A stretch of DNA of 64,000 bases from Pedobacter frigiditerrae (GCF_004331645.1 NZ_SJSK01000002.1:310001-374000), one strand, 5' to 3'. Positions 18,206-28,707 are shown, counted from the stretch's first letter. Program-made: numbers and translations. Notes: generated from the sequence alone by a model not told the origin.

Positions 18206-20093
18206 TCTTTGTGTGGTACTTAATTAGTTTAATATTTGGTTCTGGTGGTTTATTCATATCATCGCCTATGTAAAAGCTGGTATGTGGGGGCTGATTGTAG
18301 GCTACATTTTGCCAGGCAATACTTAAACGATATTGTGGATCATGCATAAAGGTGTAAAAACGATGGGTAGTTGGAATGGTAGTGGTGAATATTCTTAATT
18401 CACGGGCATCCGCTGTGCGAAAAATAACCTCTTCACGCCAATCTCCTAAAATATCGGCTGAGAGCGCTGGAGTAGATTTCGTGCCATTATTAGAAAGACA
18501 ATTATAATCTCTTGCATTTAACAGGCGAATGGTTTTTGAATTTTCATAATCCCATTTATCAATTGAGGTAGAGTTTAACAATTCGCTTTGGCAATCGCCA
18601 TCCCAAAAAATACCAAAATTTACGCTTGGTGTGTAAATAGATATCTTATTGCCTTTAGCATCAAACATTCCAGTAATTCCAGCTCCTGCCACCCAGCTTT
18701 CAGAGCCTCTATATCTTGGATCAATATTTAAAGACAATCCTCTTCCTGGTCCTTCGCCATCATCGCCTGCTTTTACAGAAGCTTTTTTCCATAACACTTC
18801 CCCTGTTTTTGCATCTGTAAAATGTGCGCCAGCATCAGAAAAACGCTCTTGAATGTCAAACACTTCTAATCCGGGTCTATCTGGATCTAAATCACTTACA
18901 TGTAATGCATCTCCATGACCAAGTCTAGTGGTATATAAACCTTTTCCATCATCATCAATGGTCATTGCACCATAAACAATCTCATCTTTACCATCTTGGT
19001 CTACATCAGCAATGCTAAGGTTGTGATTTCCTTGACCGCCATAACCTCTATTTCCAGGTTCTCCGCTATCGAAAGTCCATCTTTTTTGTAATGTTTTACC
19101 TTTAAAATCCCAAGCGGTAACAAAAGTTCTGGTATAATAACCTCTAGCCATGATCAAACTTGGGTGTTTGCCATCCAAATAGGCAATGGCTGCCAAAAAA
19201 CGATCCATTCTATTGCCATAACCATCTCCCCAAAAACTTTTTAGTTCGCTAACGGTAGGGTTTTCATTAGAAAAACGTTGCGGAATAAAATTCGTGGTGT
19301 TAATTGCCGCTCCAGTTAAACCATCAAATACGGTTAAAAATTCAGGACCAGCTAAGATATAACCGGCTCGATTTCTCCAATCTTTGGTAGAATCTCCAAT
19401 CACTTTACCTTGTCCATCAATAGTTCCATCAGCTGTTTTACAAGCAACTTCGGCTCTGCCATCTCCATCTAGGTCATAGACCATAAATTGGGTATAATGT
19501 GCACCTTCGCGGATGTTTTTACCTAAATTAATTCGCCATAAAAATGTGCCGTCTAATTTATAGGCTTCTAACAAAGGTTCTGTTGTAAAACCCGCTTGGC
19601 TATTATCCCTGCCTCTACCAACTTGATGCACCACAATTTCATATTCTCCATCCCCATCTAAATCACCTACAGAAATATCATTAGGTGTATATCCTGTTAA
19701 GGTTTTTAAAGGAACAGACAAATAAGGCTTGGCCTCCGTATTTTTTTGTAAGGTAAATGCGGCACTTTCTGCCTGTTCTTTACCATTTAAAATTGGCTTA
19801 ACAAACCATTCATTTTGGTTAGCAAAATTTACAACCTTATCTGTAAAAATAGTTGCACCAGTTATTGGCATTTTGTTTAATCTAATCGGCTTTTCTTGAT
19901 TCGTTTTCCTATAAATATTAAAAGAAATATCATCGGGATCTGTTCCTAAAACACGCCAACTTACATACACGCTATCTCCAGGGAGATGAACAGCTACAAC
20001 ACCTCTACCCAAATCTTCCATTTCACGTTGTGCAAAAAGCGAAGTAGGCAGAGCCAAGCAAAAACAAAATAAAATTTGATAAAATAAACGCAT
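18192..20093 (-). CDS. PL11 rhamnogalacturonan lyase (copy 1)
   Basis: 633 aa from the ATG at 20093, which directly precedes a signal peptide (MRLFYQILFCFCL, cleavage after SLFAQ) and sits just after the stop of the upstream gene (TAA-A-ATG). An alternative ATG at 20114 would overlap the preceding gene. PL11 enzymes cut the Rha-GalA backbone of RG-I by beta-elimination. Family marks: an N-terminal beta-sandwich starting REMEDLGRGVVAVH, then an eight-bladed beta-propeller with repeated calcium-type loops (DLDGDGEYEIVVHQ, DLDGDGRAEVACKTADGT, DVDQDGKDEIVYGAM), and the C-terminal DPQYRLSIAWQNVAYNQPPH. It is adjacent to copy 2, and the pair is about 60-70% similar by eye. Confidence 0.95.
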   Translation of the reverse strand: MRLFYQILFCFCLALPTSLFAQREMEDLGRGVVAVHLPGDSVYVSWRVLGTDPDDISFNIYRKTNQEKPIRLNKMPITGATIFTDKVVNFANQNEWFVKPILNGKEQAESAAFTLQKNTEAKPYLSVPLKTLTGYTPNDISVGDLDGDGEYEIVVHQVGRGRDNSQAGFTTEPLLEAYKLDGTFLWRINLGKNIREGAHYTQFMVYDLDGDGRAEVACKTADGTIDGQGKVIGDSTKDWRNRAGYILAGPEFLTVFDGLTGAAINTTNFIPQRFSNENPTVSELKSFWGDGYGNRMDRFLAAIAYLDGKHPSLIMARGYYTRTFVTAWDFKGKTLQKRWTFDSGEPGNRGYGGQGNHNLSIADVDQDGKDEIVYGAMTIDDDGKGLYTTRLGHGDALHVSDLDPDRPGLEVFDIQERFSDAGAHFTDAKTGEVLWKKASVKAGDDGEGPGRGLSLNIDPRYRGSESWVAGAGITGMFDAKGNKISIYTPSVNFGIFWDGDCQSELLNSTSIDKWDYENSKTIRLLNARDYNCLSNNGTKSTPALSADILGDWREEVIFRTADARELRIFTTTIPTTHRFYTFMHDPQYRLSIAWQNVAYNQPPHTSFYIGDDMNKPPEPNIKLIKYHTKNDEN

Positions 20094-20094
20094 T

Positions 20095-21957
20095 TTAATG
20101 TTGTTTAGGTTCAACTAAAACGATGTTAGGTTTTGGTGCCTTTTTCATCCCATAACCAAAATAAAAGCCAGTGTGTGGCGGCTGATTATAACCAACATTT
20201 TGCCAAGCAATACTTAAACGATATTGCGGATCATGCATTAAAGTATATGTTCTATGTGCTGTAGGAATGGTAGTAGTAAAAATCCTCAAGCTTTTATTAT
20301 CGTAAGCACGAAGTATCAGTTCCTCTCTCCAATCACCAAATAAATCTGCACTTAAAGCTGGAGTAGATTTAGTTCCGTTGTTAGAAACATAACCGTTTGC
20401 GGTAAATAACCTACCTGCATTGTATTTATCTATATGGTTTCCATCTAATAATTCACGAGACAAGTCGCCATCCCAGTAAATTAAAAAGTTGGTAGAACGA
20501 GGATTTTCGCCCACTCTATTTCCTTTCATATCAAATAATCCATTAGAACCCGACCACCACATTTGCGCACCAACCCTAGTATTATCAATATTGTCTGCTA
20601 CACCCCTACCTACATCTTCATCATCTGAGCCGCCCCATAAAACTTCTCCCGTTTTGGCATCATAAAGTGCAGCTCCTGGTCCTTTTGTGCCTTCCTCAAT
20701 TTCGTGCACACCAAAAACTTCTAAGCCAGGTCTTTCAGGATCCAAATCACTTACATGCAAAGCATCTCCGTGTCTTAAACCTGTGGAAAACAGTCCCTTT
20801 CCATTATCATCAACTACCATAGCTCCATAAACAATCTCATCTTTGCCATCTCCATCTACATCAGCTACGCTTAAACCATGATTGCCCATCCCAGAATATG
20901 GGTTTTTGCCATCTTTTGTATCAAATACCCAACGAGAGGTTAACTTTCCGTTTCTCCAATCCCAAGCAGCCAAAACTGTTCTACCATAATAACCCCTACA
21001 CATGATTACACTTGGATAAACACCATCTAAATAAGCGATACAAGCATTAAAACGATCAACTCGATTACCTGTATTGTCATTTTTACCATTACCACCTCTT
21101 CCGCCCCAACCCCCTAAATCGCCTCTAGCCGGAATGTAATCAGTTGTCGCTAATGCCTCTCCAGTTTTGCCACTAAAAATGGTAAAGTATTCGGGGCCTT
21201 CTAAAATTTTCCCTAATCGGTTTACCCAATTTTTGGTTGAGTCTCCAACTATTTTTCCCTTACCATCTCTGGTTCCATCAGCTGTTTTACAAGCAAATTC
21301 TGCAATGCCATCGCCATCTAAATCATACACCATGAACTGAGTATAATGTGCGCCCTCTCGGATGTTTTTGCCAAGGTTAATCTCCCATAAAAAAGTACCA
21401 TCTAATTTATAAGCCTGAAATATGGGTGGATCGGTAAATCCATTTGAAGGTGTATCTCTACCACGGCCAGTTTGATGTACAATTAATTCGTATTCGCCAT
21501 CACCATCTAAATCGCCAACAGAGGTATCATTAGGAGAATAACCCACTGGTGTTCTTAAAGGAATGTCTAAATACTGTTGTGAAGGAGCATTTACTGGCAA
21601 CACGAATGATTTGCTAGCCTGTTGTTCGATACCATTAATAACTGCTTTTATAAAATAAGTATTAGCAGTGCTGAAATCTACTTTGGTATCTAGGTAATTT
21701 GTACTCTCAGTAATGGGTTGTTTATTGAGTTTAAAAGCTGTTTTTTCTCCTGCTTTACGGTAAAGATTAAAAGCAATTTCATCTGGTTCTGTTCCCAATA
21801 AACGCCAACCTACATAAACCGAGTCAGTTCCTTGTCGCATGGCGATCAGTCCCCTATCTAATTTTTCCATTTGTCGCTGCGCAAGCGAATTGGAGCAATT
21901 AATTGCCAAAAAGGCAAATAGCAATAGTGATTTTGTTAGCGCGAATTTTAATTTCAA
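20095..21957 (-). CDS. PL11 rhamnogalacturonan lyase (copy 2)
   Basis: 620 aa with a signal peptide (ending SNSLAQ, 27). It has the same layout as copy 1: RQMEKLDRGLIAMR at the mature N-terminus, propeller loops DLDGDGEYELIVHQTGRGRD, DLDGDGIAEFACKTADGT and DVDGDGKDEIVYGAM, and the end motif DPQYRLSIAWQNVGYNQPPH. The lyase leaves unsaturated galacturonyl-rhamnose ends, the substrate of the GH105 enzyme. It is first in a leftward operon PL11-PL11-GH2, with the operator-like repeat 55 bp upstream. Two adjacent lyases could divide into endo- and exo-acting forms, as known for YesW and YesX; the sequence alone does not tell which is which. Confidence 0.95.
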   Translation of the reverse strand: MKLKFALTKSLLLFAFLAINCSNSLAQRQMEKLDRGLIAMRQGTDSVYVGWRLLGTEPDEIAFNLYRKAGEKTAFKLNKQPITESTNYLDTKVDFSTANTYFIKAVINGIEQQASKSFVLPVNAPSQQYLDIPLRTPVGYSPNDTSVGDLDGDGEYELIVHQTGRGRDTPSNGFTDPPIFQAYKLDGTFLWEINLGKNIREGAHYTQFMVYDLDGDGIAEFACKTADGTRDGKGKIVGDSTKNWVNRLGKILEGPEYFTIFSGKTGEALATTDYIPARGDLGGWGGRGGNGKNDNTGNRVDRFNACIAYLDGVYPSVIMCRGYYGRTVLAAWDWRNGKLTSRWVFDTKDGKNPYSGMGNHGLSVADVDGDGKDEIVYGAMVVDDNGKGLFSTGLRHGDALHVSDLDPERPGLEVFGVHEIEEGTKGPGAALYDAKTGEVLWGGSDDEDVGRGVADNIDNTRVGAQMWWSGSNGLFDMKGNRVGENPRSTNFLIYWDGDLSRELLDGNHIDKYNAGRLFTANGYVSNNGTKSTPALSADLFGDWREELILRAYDNKSLRIFTTTIPTAHRTYTLMHDPQYRLSIAWQNVGYNQPPHTGFYFGYGMKKAPKPNIVLVEPKQH

Positions 21958-22011
21958 TTTGGTTAGTATTTGAGTGTGTTGTAAAATGCGAATAAATTAC
22001 TATTTGTCTTT

Positions 22012-22026
22012 CCTGTACAGTGCTGT
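22012..22026 (-). promoter_or_regulatory. Candidate operator (CCTGT-N5-GCTGT)
   Basis: CCTGT at 22012-22016 and GCTGT at 22022-22026, 10-bp period, one mismatch to the perfect sites, 55 bp upstream of the PL11 start at 21957 and in the same orientation. The surrounding bases also form the palindrome TGTACAGTGCTGTACA. Confidence 0.5.
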
Positions 22027-22036
22027 ACAATTAGCT

Positions 22037-22117
22037 GTCAGTCTGAGCGTAGTCGAAGACTCTAAATTAAATCCCCGCCTGTCCGGCAGGCAGGCTTAGA
22101 CTACGCTCAAGATGACA
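22037..22117. repeat. REP-like hairpin
   Basis: Arms GTCAGTCTGAGCGTAGTCGA and its near inverse ending TACGCTCAAGATGAC enclose a second GC-rich stem (GCCTGTCCGGCAGGC). It lies between the sulfatase stop and the PL11 operator and probably marks the end of the GH95-MG2-sulfatase transcript. Confidence 0.75.
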
Positions 22118-22156
22118 ATTTTCAAAAATTATTTAAATTAATTATATACCACTTTC

Positions 22157-23770
22157 CTAATACCCTTCTCCTTTTTTAGTGGCTAGTTTCTCAAAAGAAA
22201 TCACATCAGATTTCTCTGCCCAATTGTTATAAAGGGTTATCAATTCTTGAACTTTTTTAGGTTGAGATTTACTTAAATCATTCAACTCTGTTCTATCATT
22301 TACCATATTAAACAAATGCCATTCGTTATCAGGGTAGTTCGAAACCAATTTCCAATCCCCTTGCCTAACCGCACGATTGCCTTCATGTTCAAAAAACAAA
22401 GCATTGTGACCAGCCCATTTTTGTCCTTTAAATAAGGGAATAAGATTTATACCTGCGGTTTGTTTAATTTGCTGGTCTTTATAAATGGATGGATATTTTG
22501 CACCCGCAAGATTTAAACAAGTAGTCATGATATCTATAATATGCCCTGGTTGATGAGAAGTAATACCCGGTTTAACCAAATTTGGGCCATAGGCGATAAA
22601 TGGCGTTGCTGTACCACCTTCATATTCCCAGTGTTTAAATAACCTAAATGGCGTATTACTCACGTTTGCACCTTCAAAACCATAAGCTGTAAAAGAAGTT
22701 GGGTCACTTGCTAATTTTTTGCTACTTTGAAAAATATCAGGTAAAAATCCGTTCGGATTAATGGTTTCGTTACTTGCACCATTATCTGACAAGAACATAA
22801 TTACCGTATTATTATCCTCACCAAGATCTTTTAGTTTTTTTCTAATCCGACCAATATTTTGATCCATACAATCAAGCATTGCAGCGTAAACCGCCATTTT
22901 ATCATCCCAATTGAGTTTTTCTTCTTGAGATAAAGAATTCCATTCTGGCAAATTGCTGTCTCTTGGAGATAATTTGATATTTTTAGGAATGATGCCCATT
23001 TCTTGCATCTTTTTGAAACGAGTTTCACGCAATTTATCCCAACCTTGCATATATTTGCCTTTGTATTTGGCAATGTCTTTTGGCAAAGCCTGTAATGGCC
23101 AATGTGGCGCTTGATAAGCTAAATATAAAAAGAAAGGTTTTTTAGTTTTACTGTTATCTTCAATAAATTTTAAAGCATAATCTGTATAGGCATTGGTAGA
23201 GTAATAGTCTTTACCTGGTGTATATTCTTTGTCATCTAAAGCGATGGTTAACTTTTGTTTTGGGCGATAAGGATATGGCCCAAAATAACTGCCTGCACCA
23301 TCTATTAAACCAAAATAACGGTCAAAGCCTCTTTTAACTGGCCAGTTTTCTGGCGCCTGACCAACATGCCACTTACCTGCCATTAATGTGGTGTAACCAT
23401 AAGGTTTTAAAGCCTCGGCAATGGTTACACAATTTTTGTTCAAGTAACCTTGATAAGCTGGCTCTTTCCTGGTATTCATCATATCCCCAACTCCTGCTTG
23501 ATGCTGATAAAGACCTGTTAACAAAGAAGCTCTTGTTGGGCAACACCGAGAAGCATTATAAAATTGGGTCATTTTTAAACCCTTAGCCGCCATTTCATCG
23601 AGGTTTGGTGTTTTAGTTTCTGAACCAAAACAACCAATATCAGCATAACCCATGTCATCGGCCAGAATAACAATGATGTTAGGTTTCTTTTTATTTGCGG
23701 TTTGTGCCATACTTATAAAAGGCACTGAAATGAGCAAGAATATTGCTATTCTAAAAAAACTTCTATTCAT
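22157..23770 (-). CDS. Type I (formylglycine) sulfatase
   Basis: 537 aa with a signal peptide (cleavage after ISMAQ, 23). It hydrolyses a sulfate ester, using a formylglycine made from the Cys of a C-x-P-x-R motif: here RCCPTRASLLTG, giving Cys76 as the likely modified residue. The metal-binding start is PNIIVILADDMGYADIGCFG (Asp38, Asp39), with GKWHVG and LSDNGASNE further on. The N-terminal alpha/beta domain and small C-terminal domain have usual family length. It is the last gene of a leftward operon GH95 - MG2 protein - sulfatase with 9-bp and 2-bp gaps. Land-plant RG-I is not normally sulfated, so its place inside a rhamnogalacturonan block is unusual. A maturase is not in the window. 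Confidence 0.92.
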   Translation of the reverse strand: MNRSFFRIAIFLLISVPFISMAQTANKKKPNIIVILADDMGYADIGCFGSETKTPNLDEMAAKGLKMTQFYNASRCCPTRASLLTGLYQHQAGVGDMMNTRKEPAYQGYLNKNCVTIAEALKPYGYTTLMAGKWHVGQAPENWPVKRGFDRYFGLIDGAGSYFGPYPYRPKQKLTIALDDKEYTPGKDYYSTNAYTDYALKFIEDNSKTKKPFFLYLAYQAPHWPLQALPKDIAKYKGKYMQGWDKLRETRFKKMQEMGIIPKNIKLSPRDSNLPEWNSLSQEEKLNWDDKMAVYAAMLDCMDQNIGRIRKKLKDLGEDNNTVIMFLSDNGASNETINPNGFLPDIFQSSKKLASDPTSFTAYGFEGANVSNTPFRLFKHWEYEGGTATPFIAYGPNLVKPGITSHQPGHIIDIMTTCLNLAGAKYPSIYKDQQIKQTAGINLIPLFKGQKWAGHNALFFEHEGNRAVRQGDWKLVSNYPDNEWHLFNMVNDRTELNDLSKSQPKKVQELITLYNNWAEKSDVISFEKLATKKGEGY

Positions 23771-23772
23771 AA

Positions 23773-26157
23773 CTATTGCACTTTATAAGTCGATTTAGTA
23801 GCAACTGCGGCACCTTGTTCTGTAATTCCATCTACTCTAATATTTACATTTCCTTTATTATCAGAATTATAGAATGACACACTTACTTCTCCTTTTTCAT
23901 TCGTTTTTAACAGGGGTGCCCATAACAATGTCGTCCTAAAATCTTTAACCGTTGCTTCGTTGGAAACATAATTTGGAGAATAAAAAGTTCTTGCTGAGTA
24001 ATAACCATTTAAACCAATATTTAAAAGGTGGAGATTGGGACCACGCAAGGCACTGTCTTTTAAATCAAGGTACATAACAAAAACATCCTTGCCTTGGTTG
24101 TTAATTAAGTGCTTAATCACAATTTTGTTAATTTGATCCATTGTTAAGCTGTAATAATCTAAACGATCTTGCAGATCTAATCTATTATTAACTAAAATCA
24201 ATGGTCTAGAAGAACCAAAATATATGCCCTCATTTCCCGTAGAATCATCAATTGGAATAGGTCTTGCCAATTCTGCTTTAGTTAATAAAAAGTGTTCCAA
24301 TCCTTTAAAAACATAATCTGCTGCAGTAATATTAAAAACCTGATCTTTATAACCAAAAGTCATTAAACTTCCTCCATCTGGTAACAATATGGCTTCTTTT
24401 TTTTCTCCCACAATTTTAACCTCATCTAACATAATCGAATCACCTATTTTAAACTTCCGGTTGTAAGCCATCCTTGAACCTAGATCAGCATTTAAAGTAG
24501 TTGGGATTTCAAATGGGTTTAATTTTTTAAGATTTATGGCGAAAGGCTTAACTACAGAATCAATTTGTAACCATCCTCCTTTTTTACCTTTATTATCTTG
24601 AGAAGACAGTTTTATAGCTTGATATCCCGACCAATTTAATCCATCTAAAAAATATCGCCCCGCAGCATCTGTTTTAGTGGTATACAGTTTATTGCCCACA
24701 AAGCCAGACCCAAATAAGGTAATGTTCATATTAGGCATTGGTTTATCTGCTAATTTTTCTCTTACGCTACCTCTAATGGTAATACCAGGTTCTGGCATCT
24801 CGCTTATTTTAATGCTCGTATCTGCTAGCTTTCGCCATAAATATTCCCTCCAGCCTTGGGTTAACAACAATAAATCCAGTTGCTTAAATCTTCCTGTGTT
24901 TTGAGGGTCGAAATATTGGTCTGCATTTTTAATCTCCCCTTTTATTTCAGATTGCAGCATTAAATAACTCACAATATTACTGGCATCTGTAGGAATTATT
25001 CCATCAACAACAGCCAAGGAAAGATTTGTTTTAATTGGCTGTCCAAGGCTATTAATAGCTTTAACATTCAATGTTACTTTTTCTCTTGCCGCATAAGTTG
25101 CCTTATCAGGGTTAACAGTTAAGTTTATCTTATTAGCAGATTGAATGTAAACTAATCGCTCACTGTTCGGTCTTCCCAAATGATCTAATAAAGTTACAAC
25201 AGCAATACCAGCAGGTAAATCTTTAGTAGGAATAGTAACCGAAGCATTGGTTTTTGTTAACGTAATAGAACCTGTATAAACATTATCGCCAGCGTGTTTA
25301 ATGATGATAGAAATAGGTTTACCCTGAACTTCTGCAAAGGTTACCTCATTTGTAATGATTGATGCTTTTATGTTGGCAGAATCAGTTGTTAAATGTAAGG
25401 AAATTCCTTTTTTAAGCGCAACAGGTAAAGCCGATGTAAATTTCTCTGTACCATAAAAGCCATCAACCTTGTATTTTTCATCTGGTAATGGGGTAAAGGC
25501 AAAAATCCCCATCCCAGCTTCTGTGCTTTGAAAAGTTGTTACTGTATCTCCTTTTGAAGATATCACACTTCCCTTAGCTTTTAATCCATTCCCAATTTCA
25601 TCATTTGTTTTAAAGGCCACAATTGAAGTTAAACCCTCAACTAAAGAACCTCCCTCTGGGAAAAATGTAATGCTTTTTTTTGAGCTAGTAACAATGGGAT
25701 TTGCTGTTTGACTAGTTGACGTTTTTAAAGTATTGGTTACGTATATCTTCTTTTGGAAAACAAAATCATTACCAAAATTGCGCATCCAATTGGTATATGC
25801 CCTAATATTGTACCAGCCTGTTTGTAATGTATCTTTTAATTTAAAATCACCGTTCCCTAGCCCTGCATTCATCCTGATCAATTTACTATCAATAAGCTGA
25901 TCTTTTGAGTTAATTAATTCTACATACAAATTATTACTGGTACTGGTTAAACTTGTGCTTTTTCCGTTTACCAAATAAGCGCTAAACCAAACATCCTCTC
26001 CAGTACTGTAATATACCCTATCGGTTTGTACATAGGTTTTTTCGAAAAATAGTTTAAATGTTTTATCATCTGCCGCTGGCACACTTTTTTGCTGCGCTAA
26101 AATTTGACCAGAAACAAATGATATGATGACGAAAGTAACAGCTTTTAAACTTTTCAT
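23773..26157 (-). CDS. Macroglobulin-like (MG2) / TonB-plug-like hybrid protein
   Basis: 794 aa with a signal peptide (cleavage near ILAQQ, 22). The N-terminal domain (about 35-145) is an MG2-type sandwich: FEKTYVQTDRVYYSTGEDVWF. A second macroglobulin-like domain contains NPDKATYAAREKVTLNV. A carboxypeptidase-regulatory-like module follows (ITIRGSVREKLADKPMPNM). Next is a stretch resembling a TonB plug (SRPLILVNNRLDLQDRLDYYSLTMDQINKIVIK), then an A2M-like end (TNEKGEVSVSFYNSDNKGN). There is no outer-membrane barrel. Such proteins are common in Bacteroidota, often annotated as TonB-dependent receptor plug proteins; the role is unknown. Its tight operon with GH95 and a sulfatase suggests a part in handling one glycan. 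I do not assign a function. Confidence 0.7.
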   Translation of the reverse strand: MKSLKAVTFVIISFVSGQILAQQKSVPAADDKTFKLFFEKTYVQTDRVYYSTGEDVWFSAYLVNGKSTSLTSTSNNLYVELINSKDQLIDSKLIRMNAGLGNGDFKLKDTLQTGWYNIRAYTNWMRNFGNDFVFQKKIYVTNTLKTSTSQTANPIVTSSKKSITFFPEGGSLVEGLTSIVAFKTNDEIGNGLKAKGSVISSKGDTVTTFQSTEAGMGIFAFTPLPDEKYKVDGFYGTEKFTSALPVALKKGISLHLTTDSANIKASIITNEVTFAEVQGKPISIIIKHAGDNVYTGSITLTKTNASVTIPTKDLPAGIAVVTLLDHLGRPNSERLVYIQSANKINLTVNPDKATYAAREKVTLNVKAINSLGQPIKTNLSLAVVDGIIPTDASNIVSYLMLQSEIKGEIKNADQYFDPQNTGRFKQLDLLLLTQGWREYLWRKLADTSIKISEMPEPGITIRGSVREKLADKPMPNMNITLFGSGFVGNKLYTTKTDAAGRYFLDGLNWSGYQAIKLSSQDNKGKKGGWLQIDSVVKPFAINLKKLNPFEIPTTLNADLGSRMAYNRKFKIGDSIMLDEVKIVGEKKEAILLPDGGSLMTFGYKDQVFNITAADYVFKGLEHFLLTKAELARPIPIDDSTGNEGIYFGSSRPLILVNNRLDLQDRLDYYSLTMDQINKIVIKHLINNQGKDVFVMYLDLKDSALRGPNLHLLNIGLNGYYSARTFYSPNYVSNEATVKDFRTTLLWAPLLKTNEKGEVSVSFYNSDNKGNVNIRVDGITEQGAAVATKSTYKVQ

Positions 26158-26166
26158 AGATGATTT

Positions 26167-28602
26167 TTATCGTGAGATTGATATTTCATAAACAGAGCCC
26201 ACTTTTGTGCTGATATGGGTTTGGTAAGCAACTCCTAAACTACTTTTAACTTGCTTAGAAACTACCTTTTGGTTGGCTATTTTGACAGGTACATTTGTTA
26301 AAAGGTTTAAGGCTCCGCCATTTTTAGCTAAAATTTTAGCACTTTTTAGTTTTCCATTTTCCCAAAACATATCAATCACAAAACCACCACGTGCAACTAA
26401 TCCTTTAACCGAACCATTTGCCCAAGATTTTGATAGTGCAGGTAGTAACTGGACTTTATCTAAATGACTTTGCAAAAGCATTTCTGCAACACCTGCTGTT
26501 GCCCCGAAATTGCCATCTATTTGAAAAGGTGGGTGTGTATCAAACAAATTATTAAGCGTAGAGTTTTTTAATAGTTCTTGATACATTTTATAAGAATGGT
26601 CTCCATCAAGCATTCTTGCCCAAAAATTAATCTTCCAGGCCTTACTCCACCCTGTTCCTTCATCACCTCTGGTCATTAAAGTTTGTTTGGCCGCATTTGA
26701 GTAAAGTGTATCTATCAAAGGAGAAATTTCGCGACCTGGATGTAAACCGAACAAATGAGAAATGTGTCTATGCTGTGGATCAACATCTTCAAAGTCGCCG
26801 TACCATTCTTGCAGATTACCTTTTTTACCAATTTTAAGGGGTTGTAGCTTTGCATATTTCTCTTTTAGCAAGGCTGAAAATTCCTTATCAATTCCTAAGA
26901 TTGCTGCTGCTTCCATTACATTTCTAAAAACATCTCTAATGATAGACATATCCATTGTAGAGGCTATAGTTACCACTTCCTTATTGCCATTTGGCAAGAT
27001 GTAACTGTTTTCTGGAGAGGTTGATGGCGCAGTTACCAAATAACCATCCTTTTCTACCAGCCAATCTATACAGAACTCTGCAGCGCCTTTCATTAAAGGA
27101 TATGCAGTTTCCTTTAAGTATTTTTTATCGCCGGTGTATAAATAATGTTCGTATAAATGTTGAGATAGCCAAGGGCTACCCAATGACCAGTTTGCCCATT
27201 TTGGGTCGCCACTACCTTCTCCTACCGGATTGGTTTGTGCCCAAATATCAGAGTTATGATGTACTGCCCAACCTGCAGCTTTATAATAATTGGTAGCTGT
27301 TGCTTTGCCGTTAACTGCTAGGTGTTTTATCTGCGTAATTAATGGCTCGGTTAATTCTGATAAATTACAAACTTCTGCCGGCCAATAATTCATCTGCAGA
27401 TTAATATTGGTGGTAAAATTACTTCGCCAAGATGGCCTGATTAAAGGATTCCATATCCCTTGCAAATTGGCAGCTATCCCACCTGGGCGAGAACAAGAAA
27501 TCAACAAATACCTTCCAAAATCAAAGTATAATTTTTCAAGTCCGTAATCGGCTTTGCCAGTTTTGTAATCTGCCAATCTTTTATCAGTAGGCTCATCGGC
27601 TAATAAATTTCCAACATTGTTGATGTTTAACTCCACCCTGTTAAAGAAATACTGATAATCTGTTAGGTGTGCTTTTTTTAAGGTTAAATATGGTTTTAAG
27701 CTGGCTGCTTTTAAGAAATTAACTGCAATGGCTGTTTCATCCTTACCGTTTAAATCTGGATATTGATCATAACCATTGTAACTCGTTGAACCTGAAATTA
27801 AAACTAAAATTTCAGAAGCTCCTGCAACATTCAACAAACTATCTGTACTTAATTTTCCATCAGTTTTAATTACCTTAAGTCTTGTTTGGTAGCGCATCCC
27901 ATTATGGCGCAAGCTATCTGTATAAACAATTGGTTTTGGATTTCTACGCTCATCCGAATAGGTTCTTGCCTTTCCTTTTAATACCAATTCGTTATTTCCT
28001 TCTGCATTTACCTTAACTGCTAATTCATCATTTAAACCGAAACTTACATTAATAGCTTTGGGTTTATTGGCAGTTAAGCGCATCACAATAACTTGGTCTG
28101 GTGCCGATGAAAAATATTCTCGTGTATATTCTACTCCATCAACAGTAAACTTAGTAGTTGCAATTGCCTCAGCAATATTTAAGGTTCTGGTATAATTACT
28201 TACTTCACCAACTAACTTCTGTTTTAAAACTACATTTGCCAAAGGCTGATACATATTTGTATTTGGACCTTGCATTTTTTTCATCAGTTTTACAGCATCG
28301 CCATTTTTGCCTTCAAACAGGAGCTTTCTTACTTGTGGCAAATATTGTGGAGCACCAGGATTTGGATTAGGATTTACTGGTCCGCCTGTCCAAAGTGTTT
28401 CTTCATTCAGTTGAATAAGCTCATTATCTGTTCTGCCAAAAATCATTGCACCTAATCTGCCATTACCTATTGGCAAGGCTTCATCCCAGTTTTTAGCTGG
28501 TTTTTTATACCATAAAGTTTGGGCAATATTATTTTTTTGGGCAAAAGTTGTTAGGCTGAAACCAGTTAGAATTACACACAACAAAAAGTTACGGGTACGC
28601 AT
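26167..28602 (-). CDS. GH95 alpha-L-fucosidase / alpha-L-galactosidase
   Basis: 811 aa with a signal peptide (cleavage near TTFAQ, 22). The N-terminal beta-domain contains the GH95 signature [18 protein letters not shown] and [14 protein letters not shown] (about 38-75). The (alpha/alpha)6 barrel has [23 protein letters not shown] and [19 protein letters not shown] (about 705-720), which include the conserved Asn/Asp catalytic positions of the inverting mechanism. GH95 members remove alpha-1,2-L-fucose or alpha-L-galactose; both occur on RG-I, RG-II or xyloglucan side chains. It is first gene of the operon with the MG2 protein and the sulfatase, and a perfect CCTGT-N5-CCTGT site lies 91 bp upstream. 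Confidence 0.93.
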   Translation of the reverse strand: MRTRNFLLCVILTGFSLTTFAQKNNIAQTLWYKKPAKNWDEALPIGNGRLGAMIFGRTDNELIQLNEETLWTGGPVNPNPNPGAPQYLPQVRKLLFEGKNGDAVKLMKKMQGPNTNMYQPLANVVLKQKLVGEVSNYTRTLNIAEAIATTKFTVDGVEYTREYFSSAPDQVIVMRLTANKPKAINVSFGLNDELAVKVNAEGNNELVLKGKARTYSDERRNPKPIVYTDSLRHNGMRYQTRLKVIKTDGKLSTDSLLNVAGASEILVLISGSTSYNGYDQYPDLNGKDETAIAVNFLKAASLKPYLTLKKAHLTDYQYFFNRVELNINNVGNLLADEPTDKRLADYKTGKADYGLEKLYFDFGRYLLISCSRPGGIAANLQGIWNPLIRPSWRSNFTTNINLQMNYWPAEVCNLSELTEPLITQIKHLAVNGKATATNYYKAAGWAVHHNSDIWAQTNPVGEGSGDPKWANWSLGSPWLSQHLYEHYLYTGDKKYLKETAYPLMKGAAEFCIDWLVEKDGYLVTAPSTSPENSYILPNGNKEVVTIASTMDMSIIRDVFRNVMEAAAILGIDKEFSALLKEKYAKLQPLKIGKKGNLQEWYGDFEDVDPQHRHISHLFGLHPGREISPLIDTLYSNAAKQTLMTRGDEGTGWSKAWKINFWARMLDGDHSYKMYQELLKNSTLNNLFDTHPPFQIDGNFGATAGVAEMLLQSHLDKVQLLPALSKSWANGSVKGLVARGGFVIDMFWENGKLKSAKILAKNGGALNLLTNVPVKIANQKVVSKQVKSSLGVAYQTHISTKVGSVYEISISR

Positions 28603-28661
28603 AAGGAATAAATTTGGTTAGATATTTTCATTAAGTAAATAAATCACACTTAATAACATTG

Positions 28662-28707
28662 CCAATTTAAATAGTTCGACAGGCAATTGCATCCTGTTCC
28701 ATCCTGT
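28662..28707 (-). promoter_or_regulatory. Candidate operator plus -7-like box, GH95-MG2-sulfatase operon
   Basis: CCTGT at 28693-28697 and 28703-28707 (perfect, 10-bp period). In gene direction a TAAATTGG box (7 of 8 to TAnnTTTG) sits at 28669-28662, exactly 23 bp downstream of the repeat. The start codon is a further 60 bp on. Confidence 0.65.
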
